Shown here in pieces: positions 18,246-27,728 of a stretch of 64,000 bases of DNA (position 1 is its first letter; each line of letters opens with the position of its first letter). Both the position numbers and the translations under genes were made by a program. Location of the stretch: contig NZ_JAHXYH010000003.1 of the NCBI RefSeq assembly GCF_019970065.1, positions 1-64,000 of the forward strand, in the 5' to 3' direction. Under the pieces are notes generated by a model that ran no database searches, was not told the DNA's origin, and saw nothing but the letters and a program-made list of their open reading frames with translations. The stretch is from Chryseobacterium sp. OSA05B (GTDB lineage Bacteria; Bacteroidota; Bacteroidia; Flavobacteriales; Weeksellaceae).

Positions 18246-19817
18246 ATGAAATTCAAGACTTTATATATCATTCCTATACTGTCATTCGGTTGTGCCTCGG
18301 CGCAGCTGCATGACAGCATTTTTATCCCGAGAAATCAGATCTACTATAATCAGCTGGGCAGAATCTGGGATAACCCGATTCAGTTTTCAAAGCAGAAGTT
18401 TTCAGATTTTACAGAAACAGAACTGAAGGCAACGGTAAAAGACCTTACTATGAAAAGGGTACAGACGGCAGAAGAATCCTATGAGTATGCCTTTAAAACA
18501 CAGGGCATCTTTAATATTTCTGAAAAGCTAAGGCTTTTAGGAAGCTTCGATTATCAGTTTGTCACGGAGAAAAATCTCGGTTTTAATCTGACCAATGGAA
18601 GAACGGAAGATGAACTGGTACTGAACCCGAATTACCTTTTCGTCCCTAAAAAAGCAAATTGGGAAACTCAGAACTACCGTGTACAGGGAGGTATGTCTTA
18701 CAATCCTTGGAAGGGCCTTGAGCTTGGAACTTTAATCGATTACAAAAACCAAAGCTCTTACAGGAAATCTGATCCGAGACCGCATATCAATACAGCAGAT
18801 TATTCAGGGAAATTATTTGCAGGATACCGTTTGGGGAAACACCAGCTTTCTGTTTTCGGAGGGATGGGAAGGAGATCTGAAACTTATGATCTGATGGCTG
18901 TCAACGAATCTGTAAATGCGCCGGCCAATAATGAATACTACGTGAGATTTTCCAACGGTTACGGAAGACTCATCTATTTCCCGTCTTATACAGACTATAG
19001 CTACAGAACGATAGACCGTAATTTTGGTGGAGGCTATGCATTTGAAAATAAGAGAAATTTCTTCAATATTAATTTCTCCTACAGTAAAAAAATGCAGAAT
19101 CTTTACGGAAATGATGGAGAAAAAAGAAATTCAGCCTCAGGATCTACCTATTTCGACGAAAGCCTGGAGAAAATGAAATACAGACTGGTCAACTACCGCA
19201 CTGATGCCAATTACTGGTACAAAGGTGACAGGATGGATTTTATGTCTAATGCCAATTTCCAGAGCATAACGGGAGATAATTATAACAATTCGGAATTCGG
19301 GCAAAACTACAGAATGACGATGGACAGACTCGCAACGGCGAACCACTTTCTTCTGAGAGACGGAGAAAAAATAAAGCTGGGAACAACGCTTGAAGCCGTT
19401 TACAGTGATTTTTCTGCGATTGATCTTCTCGGAGCCACTTATAAGTATGTCAAAAGCCTGAATCTGAATTTAAAATTCAACAAAGATATTTTCTTTACCG
19501 ATAAGCAGAAAGTGAATCTGGAAGTAGGAGCGATGTCTTATTTTCCTTTGGATACAAGCCTGGATTATAAAGCGGCATCTTCCAATACTTTGCTGTATGA
19601 CAATGTGATCCGAAACGATCATGAGTTTGACAGCACTTCAAAAATGGGACCTCAGTTGGGACTTCAGTTTTATCAGAAGGTGAGCGCTAAGACAGACCTG
19701 AAAATATTTACTAATTTTGCGACATTGTTCCCGTTGAATAAAAGACTGGAAGAAAATACGGACTACAACGGAACTCCGAATCTGTATTTCAATGCGGGAA
19801 TATCCCTGTTTTATTAG
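18246..19817 (+). CDS. DUF6850-type outer-membrane beta-barrel protein
   Basis: 523 residues with a signal peptide (to about 20, CASAQ) and an alternating aromatic/polar beta-strand pattern to a C-terminal GISLFY, typical of an outer-membrane barrel. The family name (DUF6850) is from memory of the recurrent TonB receptor - DUF4876 - barrel - peroxidase gene order and should be checked. It starts six bases after the DUF4876 gene and is followed after six bases by the peroxidase gene, so all are one transcript. Probably an accessory pore or docking barrel. Confidence 0.65.
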   Translation: MKFKTLYIIPILSFGCASAQLHDSIFIPRNQIYYNQLGRIWDNPIQFSKQKFSDFTETELKATVKDLTMKRVQTAEESYEYAFKTQGIFNISEKLRLLGSFDYQFVTEKNLGFNLTNGRTEDELVLNPNYLFVPKKANWETQNYRVQGGMSYNPWKGLELGTLIDYKNQSSYRKSDPRPHINTADYSGKLFAGYRLGKHQLSVFGGMGRRSETYDLMAVNESVNAPANNEYYVRFSNGYGRLIYFPSYTDYSYRTIDRNFGGGYAFENKRNFFNINFSYSKKMQNLYGNDGEKRNSASGSTYFDESLEKMKYRLVNYRTDANYWYKGDRMDFMSNANFQSITGDNYNNSEFGQNYRMTMDRLATANHFLLRDGEKIKLGTTLEAVYSDFSAIDLLGATYKYVKSLNLNLKFNKDIFFTDKQKVNLEVGAMSYFPLDTSLDYKAASSNTLLYDNVIRNDHEFDSTSKMGPQLGLQFYQKVSAKTDLKIFTNFATLFPLNKRLEENTDYNGTPNLYFNAGISLFY

Positions 19818-19823
19818 AAAATT

Positions 19824-20951
19824 ATGAAGTATTTTTTGCCGCTGTCGGCAGTATTGTTTGCCATTTATTCTTTTTCTGATTTTGGAAGTATTCAGAAAGG
19901 CTACACCCATCAGGAACTGAGAGATCTTTATGGAAGCGGAAATCATGATCTCTGGCCGAAACCTCATTTGTTTGATGAAGCCAAAGAAGGTTTTCAGGAT
20001 ATAGGATCTCTGTCTAAACCTGAATTTCCAAAAGACAATCCTTATTCCAAAGATAAGGAAGAACTGGGGAAGGTACTTTTCTTTGACCCTAGGCTTTCCA
20101 AATCGGGACAGATCTCGTGTGCGAATTGTCATGATCCTGAATTGGCCTGGGCAGACGGAAGAAGAGTAGCGTATGGTCACGACAGGCAGCAGGGAACAAG
20201 AAATACCCCTACGATTCTGAATATCGTTTATGCCAAAGAATATTTCTGGGACGGAAGAGCGGCAAGTCTGGAAGAACAGGCCAAAGCACCGATAGAAAAC
20301 CCTTTAGAAATGAATCTGCATTCGAGACTGGCGGTGAAAAGAATTGCAAAGATCAAAGGATACAGAGACTATTTTCAAAAAGCTTTCGGAACAGAGAAAA
20401 TCACTGAAGAGAACATTGTCAAGGCTATTGCTACTTTTGAAAGAACGATCATCAGCCCGAAGTCGAAATTTGATAAGTTTGTAGAAGGGAAAAAGGATGC
20501 ACTCACGGATTCTGAAATTAATGGACTGCATTTATTCAGAACAAAAGCGAACTGTATCAACTGTCACAATACACCTTATTTCTCAGATCAGAAGTTTCAC
20601 AATGTAGGACTTACCTATTTCGGAAGGGAATATGAAGATCTGGGACTTTATAATATCAGTAAGAAGAATGAAGATGTAGGGAAATTTAAAACAGCTACCC
20701 TGAGAGAAATTTCACAGACGGCGCCTTATATGCACAATGGATTATTTCCTAACATGAGAGGAGTCCTGAATCTGTATAATGCCGGAATGCCTAATGAAAA
20801 GAGAAACAGAGACAGCCCGCTGGCCCCGAAAAAATCAGGGATGCTGGAAAAACTGAATCTTACAGACGCTGAACTCACAGACCTGGAAAATTTCCTGAAA
20901 ACGCTGCACAGCTATCAATACAAAATGAGGGCACCACAGCTGCCAAAATAG
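19824..20951 (+). CDS. Di-heme cytochrome c peroxidase (MauG family)
   Basis: 375 residues. A signal peptide or membrane anchor at the N-terminus, then two c-type heme motifs, CANCH (about residue 94) and CINCH (about 247), with the conserved RNTPTILN and YFWDGRA segments between and TAPYMHNG near the C-terminus. This is the bacterial di-heme peroxidase/MauG family in the periplasm, which either removes hydrogen peroxide or oxidises a protein or small-molecule substrate. Its place as last gene of the TonB receptor/DUF4876/barrel operon suggests that it acts on the imported compound or on a partner protein rather than in general peroxide defence. Terminator directly behind. Confidence 0.92.
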   Translation: MKYFLPLSAVLFAIYSFSDFGSIQKGYTHQELRDLYGSGNHDLWPKPHLFDEAKEGFQDIGSLSKPEFPKDNPYSKDKEELGKVLFFDPRLSKSGQISCANCHDPELAWADGRRVAYGHDRQQGTRNTPTILNIVYAKEYFWDGRAASLEEQAKAPIENPLEMNLHSRLAVKRIAKIKGYRDYFQKAFGTEKITEENIVKAIATFERTIISPKSKFDKFVEGKKDALTDSEINGLHLFRTKANCINCHNTPYFSDQKFHNVGLTYFGREYEDLGLYNISKKNEDVGKFKTATLREISQTAPYMHNGLFPNMRGVLNLYNAGMPNEKRNRDSPLAPKKSGMLEKLNLTDAELTDLENFLKTLHSYQYKMRAPQLPK

Positions 20952-20953
20952 AT

Positions 20954-20980
20954 AAAAGAGAAGCAAAGTGCTTCTCTTTT
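20954..20980 (+). terminator. Terminator of the TonB-receptor operon (AGAGAAG-type hairpin)
   Basis: Perfect 12-bp stem AAAAGAGAAGCA / TGCTTCTCTTTT with a 3-nt loop and a T run, two bases past the peroxidase stop codon. Confidence 0.93.
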
Positions 20981-21104
20981 TTGCTATAACAATACGAAGA
21001 AAAGGGACAATGATTGATTTGTCCTCGTAATTCTCTCTTTTGACCTATTTTTGAGATCTGAACAATCCCGATATTTGAAAAAAATAAATTTAAAATTCAA
21101 CATT

Positions 21105-21947
21105 ATGGAAAACCAGCAACTGGATCTGTACCTAAATAGAATACAAGCAGAACAACCGGCAGAAAATATAGAAAAATTAGAGCTTTTGAAAAGACTGCAT
21201 CAGCTGCACCCGAAAAATATCACCTTTGAAAATATAGAAACCTTTACCGGAAAAACGCCTTCATTGAAGTTGGACGATGTTTTAAATAAATTGGTTACGC
21301 TTCAGAGAGGAGGATATTGTTATGAGCAGAATTCATTGTTCAAAGATGTTTTGGAAACGTTAGGTTTTACCATTAAAATGCATCTGGCCAGAGTCGTGTG
21401 GGGCAGTAAAGACGGAACCGGAACCGCCCGCACTCATATGATGCTCACCACAGAGATAGATGGTGTGAAATACCTTGTAGACGTGGGCTTCGGCTCTATG
21501 ACCCTTACTTCCCCGATCATATTGAATACAGATATCGAGCAGGAAACACCGAATGGTTTGTTCCGTCTGGTAAAAACAGAAGATTTTTACAGATTGGAAG
21601 TTTTAAAGGATGAATGGTTGCCTATTTATAAGTTTTCGCTGGAAGAAGTGGAGCTATCAGATCTGGAAATGGCTAACTGGTATATTGCAACTGGCCAGGG
21701 TTCTGTGTTTAACCGGTTTTTAATGATTACCAGAGTGGATGAAGAGGCCAGATATGCCCTTTTTAACAGTACATTTAATATCCGCTGGAACGACGGAAGA
21801 AAAGAAACCTCAGAGATTACAGAGCCGGATCAGCTGGCTTTTATTCTTAAAACGTATTTTAATCTTCATCATCTTTCGGATGAGCTGTTGGAAAAAATAT
21901 ACGGAAAACTGAAAGAAATTAAAGCTCATTTCAGTGTAACACAATAG
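21105..21947 (+). CDS. Arylamine N-acetyltransferase
   Basis: 280 residues from the ATG at 21105; an upstream in-frame TTG at 21051 would add 18 residues without family similarity. The catalytic triad is complete: Cys in RGGYCYEQN (about 68), His in ARTHMML (about 108) and Asp in LVDVGFG (about 123). The enzyme transfers acetyl from acetyl-CoA to aromatic amines and hydrazines in the cytoplasm; the physiological substrate in Bacteroidota is unclear. Single gene between two AGAGAAG-type terminators. Confidence 0.92.
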   Translation: MENQQLDLYLNRIQAEQPAENIEKLELLKRLHQLHPKNITFENIETFTGKTPSLKLDDVLNKLVTLQRGGYCYEQNSLFKDVLETLGFTIKMHLARVVWGSKDGTGTARTHMMLTTEIDGVKYLVDVGFGSMTLTSPIILNTDIEQETPNGLFRLVKTEDFYRLEVLKDEWLPIYKFSLEEVELSDLEMANWYIATGQGSVFNRFLMITRVDEEARYALFNSTFNIRWNDGRKETSEITEPDQLAFILKTYFNLHHLSDELLEKIYGKLKEIKAHFSVTQ

Positions 21948-21964
21948 GAATTGAGCCCGATATT

Positions 21965-21990
21965 AAAAGAGAAGTTAAGGCTTCTCTTTT
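21965..21990. terminator. Bidirectional terminator between convergent genes (AGAGAAG-type hairpin)
   Basis: AAAAGAGAAG / CTTCTCTTTT stem of 10 bp with a 6-nt loop. It lies between the acetyltransferase stop and the stop of the minus-strand gene at 21991, with A and T runs on its two sides. Confidence 0.85.
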
Positions 21991-22446
21991 TTATTGTACG
22001 ATTCTCATACGCTCATAAAAATCTGAATTTTTTACGGGAGCAATATTAAACTGTACGCCAAAAGTTAGTCCTTTGAAATATTTTTCCCTGTGAATGGGCA
22101 GTGCATATCCTGTATTGAGATAGATAAAATTAAAGAGCGAAATTCCCAACCGTGGCTCTATGGAATAGGGGTTTAAAGAAAGGTCAAATAAATAGCCATC
22201 TCTGTTGACATAATAAAAATTGGCTTCCGGTAAAAATTGAGCTTTGCTTTCTATGGGAGTGTACAGGATTGAGGTACCAACGACAAATGACTTTTTTGCC
22301 GAGCTGTTGATTCTATAAGATAACCCGCCTTGTATTATATTTCGTCCTGTATATCGATAGGCTACATTAAAGACAGTTTTGTCCAATACCTGTGCATGAG
22401 CAGTGGTGGCAATCAGACAAAGAATAAGAAAAGAATAGAGTTTCAT
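21991..22446 (-). CDS. Small outer-membrane beta-barrel-like protein
   Basis: 151 residues from the ATG at 22446, which opens a clear signal peptide (MKLYSFLILCLIATTAHAQ). A promoter box 19 bases upstream supports this start over the longer reading frame reaching 22563. The mature part has amphipathic strands (YRYTGRNIIQGGLSYRIN, FNFIYLNTGYALPI) as in small barrels. Family not recognised. Confidence 0.7.
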   Translation of the reverse strand: MKLYSFLILCLIATTAHAQVLDKTVFNVAYRYTGRNIIQGGLSYRINSSAKKSFVVGTSILYTPIESKAQFLPEANFYYVNRDGYLFDLSLNPYSIEPRLGISLFNFIYLNTGYALPIHREKYFKGLTFGVQFNIAPVKNSDFYERMRIVQ

Positions 22447-22464
22447 GGCGGTATTTTGTGGGGT

Positions 22465-22472
22465 CAAATGTA
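22465..22472 (-). promoter_or_regulatory. Promoter (-33 TTG, -7 TACATTTG) for the small barrel gene
   Basis: Minus-strand TACATTTG with TTG at 22494-22496 (21-base spacing). It lies inside the longer reading frame and therefore decides the start at 22446. Confidence 0.65.
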
Positions 22473-22750
22473 CAGGTTTTATTCTCAGTCTGACAACCTC
22501 AAAATTCTTTGATTTAAGGAAGTTTGAAGCTGGATGAGGGAAGTTGTTGAAGCCCAAAAGCATAACTATTATGCTCTTTGTTATTTTTTTAGACTATCAT
22601 CTCATCAAATTTTAAAAGAACCTATAAAATGAATGACGAATAGTAACTCCAAGCCTCCCTTTTCCGGCTTCGAAGCTCTCATAACCTTAATTTTCTTGAC
22701 CTAAGTTCAGGTTAAGCAGCATATGTAGTTTTAAAATCTTCAATTTTCCG

Positions 22751-22758
22751 TACCTTTG
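22751..22758 (+). promoter_or_regulatory. -7 box (TACCTTTG) for the CvfB-like gene
   Basis: Fits TAnnTTTG and overlaps an in-frame GTG at 22756; it therefore favours the ATG at 22777 as start, 18 bases downstream. Confidence 0.6.
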
Positions 22759-22776
22759 TGGCTAATTTTATATTCA

Positions 22777-23601
22777 ATGCAACTCGGAAAAACCCAGACT
22801 TTAAAAATTTCAGACAAAAACTATTCAGGATGGATCCTTAAGGATGAATCAGGAGAAAAGGCTTTCCTGCCTAAGGTTTTCACCAGCGATGAAAAAGAAA
22901 TTGATGATGACGTTGAAGTTTTTGTTTATCAGGATGACGGTAAATTAAAGGCGACCACTGAAATTCCATTAGCGGAAGTAGGCGAGTATGCTGTAATGAG
23001 CTGTGTGCAGAGTCTTCCGAGCGGGGCATTTATGGATTGGGGAATCATTAAAGATCTTTTTATTCCTTACAAACAGCAGAAATCCAAAATTATTGAAGGG
23101 AAAAGATATCTGGTTTATCTTTATGTAGATGAAGCCCTTGATCTGATTACCGGAACTACAAAGTTCAAAAGAAATCCACAGTACCAGGATCTTCCTTTCC
23201 AAAAAGGGGACAAAGTAGATCTGATCATGATGAATGAAAGCGAACTGGGCTGGAATGTGGTGATCAATAAGAAATATATCGGACTTATTTATGCATCTGA
23301 TGTGTTCAAAAAACTGTATCCATTATCAGAGGAAGGGGGCTATATCAAAGATATCCGTGAAGATGGTAAGATCGATGTTTCTTTACAGCCGGAAGGTTTT
23401 GAAAACATAGACGAATTCAAACAGAGAATTCTTGACAAACTGAATGACAACTACGGACTTCTTTATCTTTCAGACAAGTCTTCTCCTGAAGAAATCAAAG
23501 ATGAGCTTCAGATGAGCAAGAAGAACTTTAAAAAGGCACTTGGCGGACTTTATAAAGATAAGATCGTAGATATTATAGAAGACAAAATAAAATTATTATA
23601 A
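22777..23601 (+). CDS. CvfB-like S1-domain RNA-binding protein
   Basis: 274 residues from the ATG at 22777. Several S1-type OB-fold domains are visible (about 1-60, 62-135 with SGAFMDWGIIKDLFIPYKQQ, and 140-205 with GWNVVINKKYIGLIYASDVF), then a winged-helix domain at the C-terminus (LSDKSSPEEIKDELQMSKKNFKKAL). This is the layout of conserved virulence factor B, an RNA-binding regulator first studied in Staphylococcus aureus. Cytoplasmic. Single gene, ended by a perfect hairpin shared with the convergent neighbour. Confidence 0.88.
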   Translation: MQLGKTQTLKISDKNYSGWILKDESGEKAFLPKVFTSDEKEIDDDVEVFVYQDDGKLKATTEIPLAEVGEYAVMSCVQSLPSGAFMDWGIIKDLFIPYKQQKSKIIEGKRYLVYLYVDEALDLITGTTKFKRNPQYQDLPFQKGDKVDLIMMNESELGWNVVINKKYIGLIYASDVFKKLYPLSEEGGYIKDIREDGKIDVSLQPEGFENIDEFKQRILDKLNDNYGLLYLSDKSSPEEIKDELQMSKKNFKKALGGLYKDKIVDIIEDKIKLL

Positions 23602-23609
23602 AAATAATA

Positions 23610-23633
23610 AACGGGCAGAATTTTCTGCCCGTT
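23610..23633. terminator. Bidirectional terminator between convergent genes
   Basis: Perfect 11-bp stem AACGGGCAGAA / TTCTGCCCGTT with a 2-nt loop; a T-rich tract follows on the plus strand and an A/T-rich one on the minus strand. Confidence 0.9.
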
Positions 23634-23637
23634 TTGT

Positions 23638-26600
23638 TTAATCTCTGTTCTTCACCAGAAGCCATCCGTTGTACGTTCTTCCGTCTGAAACCTTTATGGT
23701 ATACCAATAATTGCCTGTAGCTAGAGGCTGTTGATGGTATTTCCCATCCCATATGAAAGGTTTCTTTGCGATCACCTCTTTCAAAATAACAAATCCTTTT
23801 CTGTCATATAAATAGATCTCTGTTCCCGGATAGTTTTCCAGTCCGGCAATTTTCCAGGTATCATTGTTTCCATCGCCATTTGGAGTTATCGCATTCTGAA
23901 TATTGAAAATAGAAAACTTTTTCTGTCCGATGATACATCCAGATTTCGTTCTTACATACACTGTATATTCTCCTGAACTTAGATTGGTAAAGGTGCTGGA
24001 ATCCTGCCAAATGAAATTATCTAAAGAATATTCATAGCTGCCTGCTGCAGAAAGAACAACAGTCGCTGTATTATTATTTATATTCACTGCGACAATTGTT
24101 GCCAACACAGAATAAGTCACCTGAACAGATTTCGTATTCTCACATCCAAAAGTATTTTTCACAGTCACCGTATAAGTTCCGGGCGTAGAAACGGTAATGG
24201 ATTGAGTGGTTGCCCCAGTGCTCCAAAGGTAAGAAGCAAAGCCCGGTCCGGCATCCAGTTTAGCAGTCTTGCCTTCACAGAAATCTGCTTGATCAGAAAG
24301 TTCAATAAAAGGTTTTGGATTTAATGTTAAAGTCAGTCTTACAGTTATAAAACATCCGTCGGCCGTTGCTACTTTTACTATGATAACCGTAGTTCCATTA
24401 TTCAAAGTATAATTAGCCGGATTAGTAATTACGTTTCCAGCAATGTCTGTGTAGGTGAAAATATAACTTCCGGGATTATTGATGATATTGCTTTCATACG
24501 AATGAAGGTTCACATTCATCGTATTTGCGGTGGTGCTGTTACAAAATACAGCGGTATAATTGGTTGCAGGAACATTATTGACTGAAAGTGTAACAGCAAT
24601 AGCCAGTTTTTCAGACTCACATCCGTTGATGGTTTGGGTCACATAATAAGTCAGCCCGTGAACAAGAGGTGTTGTAATCGGAAGAACAGTTCCTGCAGCA
24701 TTGTAAAATACAATAGACGTTCCGGTTACAACCAGTTTGTCCAGCGTAGGCGATGCTGATGCGCAGAGGTCCTGGGCCGTATTTGCTGTTGGTTTTGGCG
24801 TACTGTTTATCGTTACCTGAACAGCTGTTTTAGCACTTTCGCAGCCGTTAACTGTTTGGGATGCATGGTAAGTCTGTCCATTGACAAGTGGAGTTGTACC
24901 AACCAGTAGATTTCCTGAAGCATCATACCATTTGATATTCTGACCTGTACTCTGAAGATCGGAAACCTTTGGAGTATTGGAAGCACAGAAAGTCTGTGTA
25001 GCATTTGCAGCAGGAGTTTGAACAGCATTTACAGTAACGGTTTGGTTTTGTGTGGCAATATTTCCGTTTCCATCGTCATAATTCCAGTGAATGGTATAAG
25101 TTCCCGGAACTGAATAAGAAAGAGGATCCGCAGTTGTAGCCATAATAGTTCCGGCGCAATGGTCTGCTGCGGTTGGGATATTGGTAATAACCGTATGGCA
25201 GTCGCCTGTGACACCCGGTAAGGTGGCTATATTTGGAACGGGAGCTGCATTGTCTCCAACCACGACATTGACGGTAAAACTTCCATCACAGGCTCCGGAA
25301 CCTGAAACCTGACAGATATAAATTCCCGAATTAGCGTTTGTAGCATTAGGAATAGCAGGATTTTGCAGGTTTGAAATAAATCCGTTTGGTCCTGTCCAGC
25401 TGTAGGTAGATCCTCCGGTAGCATTTAATTGGAGGGTAGAGTTGGTGCAGACTGGTGAGTTGGAAGTGACAACAGAGGTTGAAGTACAGTCTTGAAATTT
25501 GGCAATGAAAATATCATTTCCGCCTCCTGGTTGCTGCTGAAATGTTCCGGGAGTTGCGATACCGGCTGTATTTCCGCTGGACATTCCAGTAAAATAGATA
25601 GCTCCCTCGTTATCTTTGGTTACCAGTCCCAATTGAGTCGCTCCGTTTCCTGTGTAATACGTTCCCCATTCTTTTACATCATTTTGATTGTACTTGATGA
25701 GAAAGGTAGAAATATACATCGGAGGCATTCCCATGTAGGCTCCTGGAGTAGAGATATCCGACTGACCGCTTGAATGAAGACCCGTGAAAAAAATATTTCC
25801 TGATGAGTCGGGATAAGCATTCAGCTGGTAGCCGTCTTGAAAATTAAAGTAATTTTTAATAATAGTATTGTTCGTTAAATTAACTCTCCAAACGCCCGGC
25901 TGTCCAGAAGGAAAAGCAGGTGTGGTATATTTTCCCGGCAGAATTAAAGTGTTGTTTACCATGGCACCCTTCCATATTACTTCTGCATATTCATTTCCAT
26001 AATAGCTGGATCTTAGAAGCGTACTTCCGTCTTTTGAGAGTTTTAAATAGATACCGTCTACACTTCCTCCTTTCACGGGCTGAAATGCATTGATCATTGG
26101 AATGTTGGCAGACTGTGTCAATCCGAGCATCTCAAGATGATCAACAGAAGACATGATGTGTACAATCGTTGTTGAGCCATCTGCTTTTCCAAAATGGGTA
26201 GCCCAGTCTACAGCCCCACTTGTTGAATCCAAAGATGCCAGAATACCATCAGTCATTCCTAAAGGAGTGAGTTTAGTTGGCTGCATGGCATTTACCGTAG
26301 GAAAATCATCACTGAATGTATCACCACCCAAATACACATGATTTTGATTGTACGAGACTGTATATAGCCCCTCATTTCTGCTTGAGTTAAATTCCTTTTG
26401 AAAAAGTAAGGTTCCTGTACCGCTGAATTTTACAAGAACAATGTTTTTATTATTGGGTCCTCTTTGAACAGTACCTCCCGCAAAAACATTGAAATTTTCG
26501 TCGAAATCCACATCTTCAAATGTATCTGCCATTCCTGATCCGTAGTAGGTTCCCCAGAGTCTTTGTCCGGTTTTGGTCAGCTTCATTACATAAGCATCAA

Positions 26601-27543
26601 AATTTCCTGCTATATTCTGCTGGTAAGTTCCGGTTGTGGCAAAATTCGTGTTACTGGAAGTAGCTCCAATGAGGTAAGCGGTATTCTGTATATCTGTTTT
26701 GATCTTTCCATAATCTTCACCGGTACCCCCTGCATAGCTCCCCCAAATTCTTGTAGGAACAGGATCAATAACGATTGTTTTATCGGATAGATTCAAGGGT
26801 GCATTGAAACCGTATGTGTGATCACCCAAATCTTTAAAAGATACATCAATATTTTCTTTTTTATTGCCCAGAATCCAGCTGTTGGGAATATTTTCATGAA
26901 TTTCTCCGAAACGTACATCCATCGCAAGCGTCCCGGCTTTGATGGAAGTGGGGGCGCCACTGAATTTCATTTTGATGTCGGATATTTTTCCACCCGGATT
27001 GATGATAAAATTATACTCAATGGGCTTTAAAGTGTCCTTTGGCTTGAAAAATACCAAATCAATATGAGGGTATATATCTTTATATATGAGCTTTTGATAA
27101 CGATGAACATTGGTAATACCTTCCGGCTTTTCAGAAAGATTATAATAGTTGTCATAATCCGGAGATCTTCCTTCTGTGATAAGCGGTGTATTTTTATTGG
27201 AATTGATCAGCTCAATGTCTATTCTATGAAAAAGCTGTTCATAATTAAACTCATCTAAATGGTAGGGTTTGGAATCAGAAACTGTGTTTTTCAGATATTT
27301 TGAAGAATTGAGGTTTGGTGTTTTTCTGGTTTCGTACACATCATATGAGAAACCATTGGATCGCAATTGCACATTTAATCCCGAAGAATGGTACAGATAC
27401 TTAATGTTCTTATTACTTTTTCCTTCCTGATCAACGATCTGTCCTTTATTTTCATAGAAATAATATTCGCTGCTTTTGGTTTTGTTTTGTGAATATGACA
27501 GGGCACAGTGGAAAACCGTGAACAGAAATAAAATCTTTCGCAT
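23638..27543 (-). CDS. Large T9SS type B exported protein with SBBP-like and Ig-like repeats
   Basis: 1301 residues. Signal peptide (to about 18), an N-terminal beta-rich domain (about 25-265, DUF7948-like) with YYFYENKGQIVD, then a propeller-like region of repeats (about 265-690, such as RIWGSYAGGTGEDYGKI and RLWGTYYGSGMADTF), a cysteine-bounded PKD/Ig and HYR-like series (about 690-1215), and a gliding-motility-associated C-terminal domain (FNIQNAITPNGDGNNDTWKI ... GNYWYTIKVSDGR). That last domain is the type B sorting signal of the type IX secretion system, so the protein is secreted or bound to the cell surface. Probably an adhesin-like or matrix protein. Single gene. Confidence 0.9.
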   Translation of the reverse strand: MRKILFLFTVFHCALSYSQNKTKSSEYYFYENKGQIVDQEGKSNKNIKYLYHSSGLNVQLRSNGFSYDVYETRKTPNLNSSKYLKNTVSDSKPYHLDEFNYEQLFHRIDIELINSNKNTPLITEGRSPDYDNYYNLSEKPEGITNVHRYQKLIYKDIYPHIDLVFFKPKDTLKPIEYNFIINPGGKISDIKMKFSGAPTSIKAGTLAMDVRFGEIHENIPNSWILGNKKENIDVSFKDLGDHTYGFNAPLNLSDKTIVIDPVPTRIWGSYAGGTGEDYGKIKTDIQNTAYLIGATSSNTNFATTGTYQQNIAGNFDAYVMKLTKTGQRLWGTYYGSGMADTFEDVDFDENFNVFAGGTVQRGPNNKNIVLVKFSGTGTLLFQKEFNSSRNEGLYTVSYNQNHVYLGGDTFSDDFPTVNAMQPTKLTPLGMTDGILASLDSTSGAVDWATHFGKADGSTTIVHIMSSVDHLEMLGLTQSANIPMINAFQPVKGGSVDGIYLKLSKDGSTLLRSSYYGNEYAEVIWKGAMVNNTLILPGKYTTPAFPSGQPGVWRVNLTNNTIIKNYFNFQDGYQLNAYPDSSGNIFFTGLHSSGQSDISTPGAYMGMPPMYISTFLIKYNQNDVKEWGTYYTGNGATQLGLVTKDNEGAIYFTGMSSGNTAGIATPGTFQQQPGGGNDIFIAKFQDCTSTSVVTSNSPVCTNSTLQLNATGGSTYSWTGPNGFISNLQNPAIPNATNANSGIYICQVSGSGACDGSFTVNVVVGDNAAPVPNIATLPGVTGDCHTVITNIPTAADHCAGTIMATTADPLSYSVPGTYTIHWNYDDGNGNIATQNQTVTVNAVQTPAANATQTFCASNTPKVSDLQSTGQNIKWYDASGNLLVGTTPLVNGQTYHASQTVNGCESAKTAVQVTINSTPKPTANTAQDLCASASPTLDKLVVTGTSIVFYNAAGTVLPITTPLVHGLTYYVTQTINGCESEKLAIAVTLSVNNVPATNYTAVFCNSTTANTMNVNLHSYESNIINNPGSYIFTYTDIAGNVITNPANYTLNNGTTVIIVKVATADGCFITVRLTLTLNPKPFIELSDQADFCEGKTAKLDAGPGFASYLWSTGATTQSITVSTPGTYTVTVKNTFGCENTKSVQVTYSVLATIVAVNINNNTATVVLSAAGSYEYSLDNFIWQDSSTFTNLSSGEYTVYVRTKSGCIIGQKKFSIFNIQNAITPNGDGNNDTWKIAGLENYPGTEIYLYDRKGFVILKEVIAKKPFIWDGKYHQQPLATGNYWYTIKVSDGRTYNGWLLVKNRD

Positions 27544-27645
27544 CAGTTATTAATTTTTTGCGGCAAAGATATAAAAATGCCTTTCCCAGCCAATATTAAT
27601 TCATAATAATCTCAAACTGAGCATCAAAAACATGATGTAAATCAT

Positions 27646-27727
27646 AACAAATTTGTTTAATTATTTTGTTTAACAATTTTGTCAAAAACAGAATTTAATT
27701 TACATTTGCACAAAATTGTTTAACAAT
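27646..27727 (+). promoter_or_regulatory. Promoter and operator array of the TetR/RND operon
   Basis: The promoter has TTTTG at 27677-27681, a 19-base spacer and TACATTTG at 27701-27708. Three symmetric elements surround it: AACAAATTTGTT (27647-27658), TTGTT-T-AACAA (27666-27676) and ATTGTT-T-AACAAT (27715-27727). The last two are each followed by TGTCAAA and repeat at about 50-base distance, one just before the -33 box and one at the transcript start next to the start codon. This is the layout expected for repression by the TetR protein encoded downstream. Confidence 0.7.
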
Positions 27728-27728
27728 A

